Part shown: positions 48,083 through 64,000 of the stretch, piece by piece
Layout: every line of letters begins with the position of its first letter
Numbering within the stretch: position 1 is the stretch's first letter
Position numbers and translations under genes: made by a program
Assembly: GCA_900239685.1 (NCBI GenBank)
Contig: OENT01000666.1
Location: 1,011-65,010 of the forward strand
Direction: 5' to 3'
Source: Rotaria macrura
Lineage: Eukaryota; Rotifera; Eurotatoria; Philodinida; Philodinidae
Length of the DNA: 64,000 nucleotides
The notes under the pieces: generated by a model
Databases searched by the model: none
The model's input: only the letters and a program-made list of their open reading frames with translations
What the model was told of the DNA's origin: nothing

Positions 48083-51030
48083 ATCTAAAAACGAACCGAT
48101 TGGATCTTACTTTATAATCAAATGAAAACGAAAAGAAATATTCGATTCACCATCGAATTGGAGTTCGAACAAGAATATTTATTTTCATCAATAGTTTTAT
48201 CTTTCCATGGGAACTAAATCATCTGATCAGCTCGATTATTATCGACAATCAATTTTAACGTCGAACTGCAAGTTCTAATGACGACAGGAAATCTGATTGA
48301 TCATGGTGAGTTGTTTTTATTTTGTTTCTTTTATTGTTCGAATAAATCGCCATTGCAACATGGGTATCAAGACAGATGGATTGTATCGAAGATTATATCT
48401 ATCTGGTTGACTCGATTTCGCATGCATAAAATTCAATGTAAAAGAATCAAAGCTACAATGTCTATTTTACTTCAAAAAGTAGCGAATTTTCCACTTCGAA
48501 CATAAACATTTGTCTGTGAGTTTTTCAGTTCATTCGTGTTCTATCGAAGAGTTGCTCAATTAAGTTAATTGAATTAACTGCAACTTCTCAAAGCCTGACC
48601 TGCTATCAAGTGTTCCTGTTTGTACAAAAGTTGTCGCTTTTACGTAAGTGAAGTCGTATGTGTTTTTTGTCAAGAGCTCCCGTTTTTTAAAAACGACTTT
48701 TCGTCACACAGATGATTTCTCAAAAATACGGTTGTAGAAAAAACAAACAAAAACTGCGGTCTTTCGCCTAATAACCAACAAACTCAACTAGTGCATTTCG
48801 TGGGGTCGTTTTCATTCTGCTAGCTGATAGAATGCTAATGGTGCCAACTGTTCATTTCGAATCTCAATAGTTAAAATATAGAAAAGTGCGAAAACGTTTC
48901 CCGTCCAAACTCATTTTTCAGGCCTTTCAGAGATTTTAGTTCGCTACTCACAAACAATAAATGACACAGAATTGACAAGCCCATGATGAGAAAGAGCACT
49001 CAATTCTGTTTCTAATCCATAAGTTTTGACTTGTCGGAAACAGTTTCTAGAGAGTCCGTAATGAGTAAACATGCTGTCTGAAAACGTTCGACCAACCCGT
49101 TCCTTGAACACTGAAAGTGAACGTTTTCACCATAAATCGATTCACGTAATAACGACTTGAGGGAAATTTTAATTGCATGGGCTTGCCATAATCTAGACTA
49201 AAGTGTACTTACTACGAACTTGAAAGGCCAAACTTATTATTTTGTCAATTTCTATGAGAGAGGCACACATGTTTGATAAAGTCAATCACAAGAAATCGAA
49301 GATTACCAATGGATCGGTACTTATTATGTCAGTCGTTGCATTTTGCAGGTGACATTTCGCTGCTCTTTCAAAGCGTCCATCTGTATCTTACCGATTACTT
49401 GCACATATTTCAGTTGATGAAAAATTGGTCAACATTTGCCTAGAAAATGTTTCATTATTCGTTATTGTTCGCTTCTATCTAATTTTATTTCAAGTAAATA
49501 TTTAGACTTCAGAGCACAAAATAAAAATTCTATAAACATAAATCTAATCTCAGTTCTAGTTTTCTTAAGTCATACTTGCCGTACGAGAGAATTTAGTAAC
49601 AATGACATCATCACATTTCACACATGCAAAACTTCTGTGAGCTTCTATTCTGTGGTGAAAAACGAAGAAGAGACATAACATTCGGTAAAGCTTATCGACA
49701 TGTGATGCAGCGAAAATCGATTCAAGTAAATAGAATAAAAGCAAAGGCAGCGAAGAAGTTCGACTTTAATCCAGTTAATCACATAATACGATAAAAATGT
49801 CGTTCGTCGTTGAGAGAAAAACAAATCATCACGCTAGAGAAAACAACCGTTTTCTTGTTGATCTTAGAAATTGTATTGCAGTTTAACTGTTCTTTCATTG
49901 CAGTGTTACATGCTAACAGTTAAATGTGCTTTTGAATTTGATTGGATCTGACGTCGACAGTCTACTTTTCGATGTTGTATTCACGTGAAACTAAGAGTTT
50001 AATACTTCGTGTGCATGAGTCGAGACGACGTGCTTTTATAGAAGTTTAAGTCGATGAATGAAAAGATTTAACTTGAACTGATAAAAATCTCCTAAATATT
50101 GATTTATTCCAATAGATCAATAAATAAATCATATAAAAAAATATCATATCAGTCAACCAAAGTCGAGAGGTTTTTCTTCAGAATTAAAGCAGAAGAACAA
50201 GCAAATAAATGACACACATCGATCATATCTTTATTTGACACACGAGATAGTTTCGTTTATTTCTATTAACTATTCTACGTCAGTTATTCCTTCGCAAGGT
50301 TTTCTCTCGAGTCAAGTGAACTTCAACTGAAAGCGTTCTATGTTCAAGAACCGATCGGAAATCATTGATATTTTAGAAATCAACTCAATAAAGTGAATGT
50401 GCTTTGGGATCAACATTCGAACGCATCAAATTGTGATGAGAAAGAGGATTTTATTTGCGTCTGGTTTAATCTAAGAATTCGAAAGATTTCATTTGAGCGG
50501 TTCTTTTCGATGAGCTTATTGGAATATTCTCTTTACACCCTGCTGATCACATTTAGATTAAGAGAGAAATTATCGGTTGTACTCAACTAGAGTTGTCGAC
50601 TAGAAAGCGCATCGGTTTTTATTTTACTAACTATTTCTAAGAACAATTAAATCAGTTGTATAAACGAAGTCAAAAACAAACTCTTTTCACGCTCAAAATC
50701 TAAATTGCACTGGCCTTCGTCTCAATTAGCCTAGCACGATTAAAACATTCGATACTCGTTGCATTAGTGAAGGAGTTTGTGGCACATAGACAGGTTTGAA
50801 TTCCATTTGTCAATACTTGCAGAATAGCGTGAGAAACGAGGATAGGAGCGATGGGTTGCCAGATTAAACTCCGACGCGTTGGCGGCTAGCAGCTGTGTTC
50901 GAAAATATAAGAAAGGCGAAAATATATTAATGTGTCAAATGAACATTTGATCTTTTATGTTTGCTGTTGTTGATGTTGATGTCATTTATGTGTGACGGGG
51001 GAAATAGAACTGAAAAGATTTGTTAATTTA
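48083..51030. other. intergenic DNA, no gene recognised
   Basis: About 3 kb separating the NTF2-like gene from the 3' end of the mannosidase gene. Only short random ORFs. AATAAA on the minus strand near 51031 probably serves the mannosidase transcript. Confidence 0.5.
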
Positions 51031-51099
51031 TTTGTGTCATAGATATAATTTAACAAACGAGAATAGAAGAAAACGAAGAAATATGAAAAAGATAACAAT

Positions 51100-58098
<6,999 letters not shown>

Positions 58099-58491
58099 TT
58101 TATAAATACCATTCAATATAGAACAACAAAACAACAACAACAACTAAATAACTATATCTAAAAAAGGCAATTCTTCTCTTTTCAACAAGATTCGTTTCCT
58201 TTTCGAACTCGAGACATTGAAATCGAGATCGTTCCCGTCTGGTTTAGTTTTTCGTTTATTTGTTTCAAAAGATTATATTTAAATCGAAATGACAATTAAT
58301 GACAGAGACAAAAAGCGACACGAACGATTGATCGGTTTTCTTTATGTTGACAGAAGGCTGCAGATTGACAATGAATATGTTTAGAAATAAATGAGATGAG
58401 TTATATATAGATATATATACGTAGACATAGATATTTGTATATTGACGAGACGAACAACATTTTCAGTTTTTGCCTTTGAGATAGATTCATA
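58099..58491 (-). other. spacer between V-ATPase a and mannosidase genes
   Basis: 393 bp on the shared strand. Contains the 3' UTR of the V-ATPase gene and, near 58155, a pyrimidine-rich TTGCCTTTTTTAG that could be a spliced-leader acceptor for the mannosidase message. CAA-repeat-like sequence precedes the ATG. Confidence 0.5.
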
Positions 58492-61400
58492 TTAGCCTTC
58501 GATTGGAGTTTCATCCAATAAAAGTCGAAATGAAAATGGAACGAATGGGTAGCCTTCGCCTTTATAAAATTTCGACTGAAATTCGACCCTAGAAATAAAA
58601 GAACATTGTTTGCTTTCTGCACTTGAATATTTGATGTCAATGAAAACAAACCAATGAAGACGCAGTGCGTGGAGAAAAGCCGAGAGTCCTTCCATTAAAA
58701 GTAAGATGAACACAGTTAGTGATGACCAAGGCATGAAGACTAAAAACGAGGCTATCGAACCCGCATAACCGTTGGTTGAGAGGCCAATGTGTAATACCAT
58801 CGACCACAAGACTTCGGACAATTCTTAAATTTATTCGCATTTTAATAGATTGGCAAAATCAACAACGACCTAAATCAACTTACGGGCATGTGCCAATGAC
58901 AAGGCCCAAAGACGTAAATACGATGCCGTGTGAGATATACAACCGAGAAAATATTCGATCGTATGAATTCCTTGTTCAACCCAAACTTCACTCATGTCAA
59001 CCTAAAGTTTATCGGTTTTAAAGAAAGAAGCAATTTGTTTTTTGTTAGAAATATTAATAATAAGCACTTCGGTTTGATGGTGCTGTTGGTGTAAATGATC
59101 ATCAGTAAGCATTTCATCGGTATCCGTATCCCGTACATCAACGTCAAGCACAATGCCCCTCTACAATATACATATACATGCAGCATTTTAGTCAGTTGTT
59201 ATTATGATTAATATTAGTTGGATTGAATCATTATGGATAAAAAAAAAGCGTGTCTGCTGACAAAAAGAGAAAACGACGAAAACCTTTTTTTCTGCTTCGA
59301 CTAAGGGTTCATGTTCAGCATTCTCTGTTGGATTGGTTACCGTCGAGTACTTTGAAATGCTTTTAGTAAAACTAAACGAAACAGGAGAAAGCGAAACTTA
59401 CATTAGCTCGTCGTTTATTCATGACGATTCTATATATTGGTTTGCCAAGAAGCATCCAGGGGATACAGAGAACAGCGATGACAATAAGAGCCGTTTGGAT
59501 TCCTCGCTGGCCAGCATAAAATGTTGCTGAACTTTTCGGTTCGTCCGGATATGTTAGTAATATCATATTGATCAATTCTTTTCGATATTAATGTTACACA
59601 AAAGGAAATCGATGAAAGAGAAAGAACAAGAAAGGTTTCTTACGAATAAGTAGCGAAGGGGCCGTCGTTGAGACACTTCCATCGAAGTGGGTCCATTTGT
59701 AAAATATTAAAATGATCAAATAAAAGAAAATGCAGGATAAAAATAATAGTTGAGGAACGAATTCGAGGTATATTGCGTAACGATGATTAAAATGTCTATG
59801 ACAAACAAACAAATAGATTCGAGTTTTCATTTCAATTTCTTACACGACTTAAATGTGAAACACGATGTCAATATGAAACCGTTCTTTTCTTCCGTAGGCC
59901 TTGACAAACATTTTCTCCTCCATCGTTCAGTTTATCATCTTAGTGAAACAACGAACCAAGTCATTCATCTATTCTCGGCACATTTCTATCGCACATAATA
60001 GATGAAAAACAGCGCCTGTCACAATCAACGAACTTCGTCTCTCAAAAATCTAGCGCTCACACTCGACTTATAAACCATCTCTATAGCTGACAAGTGATCA
60101 TTGCTCATGCCAAACCATAATACTAGATGCCACTCGTTGAACAATTCCGAAGTTTGTTCCAAAATCGATTTATTACTCATATAGGCAAACGAACTCTCTT
60201 ATTTTGCTCCGTTCCAATGTACAACGTTGTTTACTAATCAATGGTTACTTTCAAATCCAACGAAATTGAGCTACTCGATCTTGTTTAGCTGACAAAAGCC
60301 AAAATGTTTTTGTTTAACAGGGCTTTTCTCGGTGCTATCTATTATGGATTGTGACTATACTCATATCACAGCTGTCGATCTGACTTGTCGACCTCGATAA
60401 TCAAGAAGTTTGCTTTCTCATATTGTTCAATTGTGATCATAAATGTTATTTTAGCTTTAAATTACTCGAGTTAGTGTGTTATGTTTTATTTGTGGATAAA
60501 CTTCGATGATTCAATTCAAAGAAAAATATTTTCATCTGAAGTCGAGCATTTGTGACATGGCGCCACTTGCAATTGTTTCTGAACAATTGTCGTGTTAGAT
60601 CGAACAATGAATGTGTTGGCTTTGCCACTTCGTATGATGTTTATTAACAAACGAATGCTTCTCCCTTATTCTAACCCTGTAATAACCATCAACGTTGCTC
60701 AATTCGATACTAGTTCATTCGATTGTATTTGTTGATGCTTTTTTAACGAGGGACTTTGTCATTTGGTCGTTTGAACAGTGACGAACGAAACATACTATTG
60801 AGACTAATACTGACTTAGCACTAGAAAAAGGGTGAGCATTGTCCGAATAACTCTCCGTAGCAATTTGACACAGACGTGCGCCCCTCGCCGTTTGAAACAA
60901 CGAACGAAGCTGAATTCGATGTTCAATGAGAGAATTGCTCGTGGATCGTTGAACACGATTTAAAACAATGAAAGTGCTTTATCAGATTTCGAATGTCACT
61001 TTTTTTTCAAAGATGCGTTGTAAAATGTTAATAACTCGTGATTAGCTAATCACTTTAACGACAAGCTTGTCGACATAAGTTAGCTTTGACATATAAAAAG
61101 TGCGACATTTTAAAAAAGATCGAAAGAAATCGAATTTTACGCATAAATAGGTCTCATGATCGGCGAATCATAGGAAAATGCACATCGAAAACGGATAATT
61201 TCTCGAAGACGTTTGTGAAATCGACGTATCCCCGAGTGTGCCACATCTCGTGATGTGAATATCCGCTTGAGCTGGAAATGTCAGGATGTTGCAAAGTATA
61301 ATGAGTTTTATCCATTGATTTCCTCTGAGGTCGTTTCGTCCCTCAATAGATCTCTTTGAATTCGTCATCATTACTAAGTTTATAAGATCGACAATGTCAA

Positions 61401-64000
61401 TGGTCATCTTCATCAATAACATGAACAATGTTTGCATTTTCTCGAAAACGTTTTTCATCTGAAATGTATTGCGTCTGCAATAAATACTCAATTGAATTGT
61501 TATCGATTGAGTCAATGTTCAAATGTCTCGTGCGAGAAACATTCTTCGTTTGAGATCTACTCGATGCGAGCTGCAGACTTTCTCGGCGTACGGCTTTCAG
61601 TGTGTCCATTATCGAAAGAGAAGCTCATTTGCAATCTGATTTTATTAGCGTGAGATTCGTCTGAAGATCGTGTCCAGCATTAGCGATCAATAATTTAGGA
61701 TCAACTCTATCCGTTTGAATAGGTTCGAAAATGACTGATGCTTAATGATAAATTGGTGTAGCTCTTCATTTAATAATACGTCTTACATCCGAACGAAGCA
61801 AACTACAGAGTTTGTTTCTCTCGATTTTATGATCAAGGCTCAACTTAAAAGCTTTCATAGGAAAATGTTCGAAGTTATTGGAAAAGACACTCTATTAGAT
61901 CATCGGTCGTTTCGAGTTCGTTCGTCACTTTTGGCGTCGTTAACTTCTATGAAAAGCTGGCGCGTAAAAATATTCTTTTCAGCTTCGATGCCTTCAAACT
62001 CGTCGACATTCAATTCACGTCTGTGAAGCGAAGTTGATTTTTCCCATGAGATCTCATTTTTCGAAATATTCGAATTGAGAATTTCCTCTTCACGATTATG
62101 CATCGTAGGTGGAGTCGACTTGAAGATTACTTTCGATACGCGGCTGATTCTATGTCATCCAGTTTTCACTTATCGATGAAGAAATGACTGCCGTCTTAAG
62201 ATATTAGCCAACATTTAGAAAAGGTTTTTCTTTTCAAGGATCTCACACTGAATCAGTCGAGTGTTAGTTCGCTGACATTATCTATCGGGACGTTGTTGAT
62301 CTTATTACAGATGAATAGGAAGAAGATAAATTTGAAATAAATCTTGAAACATGTTTGATTTTCATCTGTTAATGTTCTCTCGATCCGAAATTCCACGAAT
62401 AGTTCAACCTTCTATATGGTATTCATTTCAGTTGCCTCTGACATTCTCAGTAATTCAGTCAGGTGTTCGAATGAAGTGTGAACTTGTGCAAACGAACTCG
62501 CACGGACGCCAACCGTGATGAACTTTTTGGGAAGAAATAAAAGTTGATCGAACACTTTTGTAAAATATAAAGATCGACTCTGTTTCACACGTATGATTTG
62601 TTCCGATAGAAAACCGAGCTGTTCAAATAGAAATCAGTCAACAACGCGTGAGAAAGTGCAATTTTTGGTGTTCTTGGCCATTGTGTCTTTGAATGAATCA
62701 TCTTCAACACAAATTAAGCTCTATACACTAGTAGAAGTACTCTGTAGAGTTTCAAAATAGTTATCAAATCTATAGAACTGGTTCGATTTCCATGCATTTC
62801 TATCTCGTCTCTTTTGTTGACAAAAATTTTCGAAATGCCCAAACTCTCTCGGCTCTCTTCAAAGCAAATTCACTGACTAAACTTGACGGTGTGAATATGA
62901 GCTTCCCGTGAGCTCGCACTCACGCCTCACTGCTCCCCTCTTCGTTCCGTTCAATCAGTCGAACTCGACAAAAGAACGAAAATATTCGTAGCATCTCTCG
63001 ACATTGTGCCTCTTAACTTGTGTGTCGTTTGTAGATGATCTCTGCTTGAACTAATCATACTCATTGACGCGCTTACTCGACTGCAGAACGAAACGCTCAT
63101 AAGAGCGGTGTGTTGTACAATCGATATGTTTGCCAAGGAGAGCGAGATCATGTTTGACAAAGTTAAACTAGGACGAAAACGATTGAACTTACAGATGATT
63201 CCATAAACTAAGAAAAACTCCAAAGCCCATTTGAATAATTCCAATAATAATCGCAAATTTCATTTTAATTGAATTCGTAAACGTTATTTTATTTTCGGAC
63301 AATTGCCAGATTGGATCAAGACCAAATGGATATGGTGTACCCGAATACATCTGTTGGTATTCAGCAGTCCCCGAATAGTTATACGGAGTCGGTTCTAACA
63401 TCACTGAGTCAATATTCTTATTGAGCAAAATTTCGTCTCTTGAACATAAAAAATAAAATCATTGAAGACAAACGAACGTCTAATCTCGTTTCGAATTACC
63501 CGAATTTGACTCTCCACGATGAACCGAATATATTCAATGATTTTGAAAAAACATCGTTGTACATCAGACCGGAATAGATTGAAAATAAGCCCATCAATAA
63601 GATAATGTATCTTCCGCCAAAGAAAATCGTCCAAACTTCTTGTGTTCTCCATTTGTCTTTCAACGAACGCTCTTTTAGGACCATCCAAAGTGCAAACAGT
63701 GTTACAATGAGGCCGTGACCGGCATCGCCAAACATAACTCCAAATAAAAATGGAAATGTTATTAAGACGAACGGCATTGGATTGATTTCTCTGTATGTTG
63801 CAACGCCATAAGCATCGACTAAGTTTTGAAAACCTTGAGTAAATTTGTTTAATTTATGATGCGTTGGAGGTTGTTCGCGTGTTATCATTCGATTCAATAC
63901 CGATGAAACTGTCCCACCGCCACTTGCTTCCTTTGAGGAACAGAAACAAGAACTTTCTTAAATGAATAAATCGAAAACGAGATCGAAGAACAACTTACAG
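58492..64000 (-). CDS. ATP6V0A: V-type proton ATPase subunit a, C-terminal part (cut by window edge)
   Basis: Subunit a forms the proton half-channels of the V-ATPase membrane sector that acidifies endomembrane compartments. Exons in the window: 64000-63999 (2 nt), 63930-63500, 63438-63193, 59795-59644, 59577-59402, 59349-59284, 59160-59068, 59001-58884, 58823-58652, 58588-58492. All phases agree, giving about 517 residues. Landmarks are [126 protein letters not shown] and [14 protein letters not shown]. The transport arginine is the Arg of [13 protein letters not shown] His-rich loop ([10 protein letters not shown]) sits in the variable stretch before it. The cytosolic N-terminal half lies beyond 64000. 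One intron is 3.4 kb (59796-63192); the others are short. Donors GTTTTC, GTGCTT and GTTTGT are non-consensus. Confidence 0.95.
59796..63192 (-). other. V-ATPase intron, 3.4 kb
   Basis: Donor CT|GTAAGT at the right, acceptor TTTGTCATAG at the left. It interrupts the frame between NHL and [12 protein letters not shown]. No nested gene or recognisable repeat was found inside. Confidence 0.8.

Overview
This is nuclear DNA from a small-genome invertebrate animal, most likely a rotifer and probably bdelloid. Coding regions are split by many 50-76 nt introns, non-coding DNA is AT-rich, and the products are animal-type (PAL, TBCE, ERCC1, class I Golgi mannosidase, V-ATPase subunit a, a homeobox protein). 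The membrane protein at 9968-11063 carries a repeat with a (W)xLDNVSI ... GGFESG pattern that I associate with rotifer gene families. The assignment is an inference; no rRNA or mitochondrial marker is present.

Layout: positions 1-25 kb are gene-poor. They hold foldback and tandem repeats (0.9-2.4 kb), a GTAC-rich palindromic zone (4.26-5.06 kb), a four-helix membrane protein (5.9-6.7 kb, minus), a single-pass protein with a rotifer-type ectodomain (10-11 kb, plus), a 69-residue membrane protein (14.6-15.0 kb, minus), and two paralogues of an unrecognised small secreted protein in opposite orientation (11.9-12.4 kb minus; 23.45-23.99 kb plus).

From 25 kb rightward the window is rich in conserved genes, mostly on the minus strand. 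In minus-strand order, V-ATPase subunit a (cut by the right edge) is followed by an alpha-1,2-mannosidase (GH47), a small secreted NTF2-like protein, ERCC1, TBCE and peptidyl-hydroxyglycine alpha-amidating lyase (PAL). A membrane-anchored matrixin-type metalloprotease lies on the plus strand at 39.6-43.9 kb. I rebuilt the multi-exon genes by joining reading frames across GT-AG boundaries. In every complete case the intron phases close exactly and the product has the usual family length.

Notable organisation: (i) ERCC1 and TBCE are 52 bp apart on one strand, with a poly(A)-signal-like motif over the upstream stop and a splice acceptor touching the downstream ATG, as expected of a trans-spliced operon. 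(ii) A homeobox gene lies antisense inside a PAL intron. (iii) A Q/A/P/G/Y-rich protein gene lies on the same strand inside a mannosidase intron. (iv) Introns fall into two size classes, about 50-125 nt and 3.0-3.9 kb, with intermediate ones hosting nested genes. (v) About 14 of 35 deduced introns have T at donor position +3. The conserved genes act in secretory-pathway and peptide processing (PAL, mannosidase, V-ATPase), tubulin folding (TBCE) and DNA repair (ERCC1); I see no single pathway joining them.
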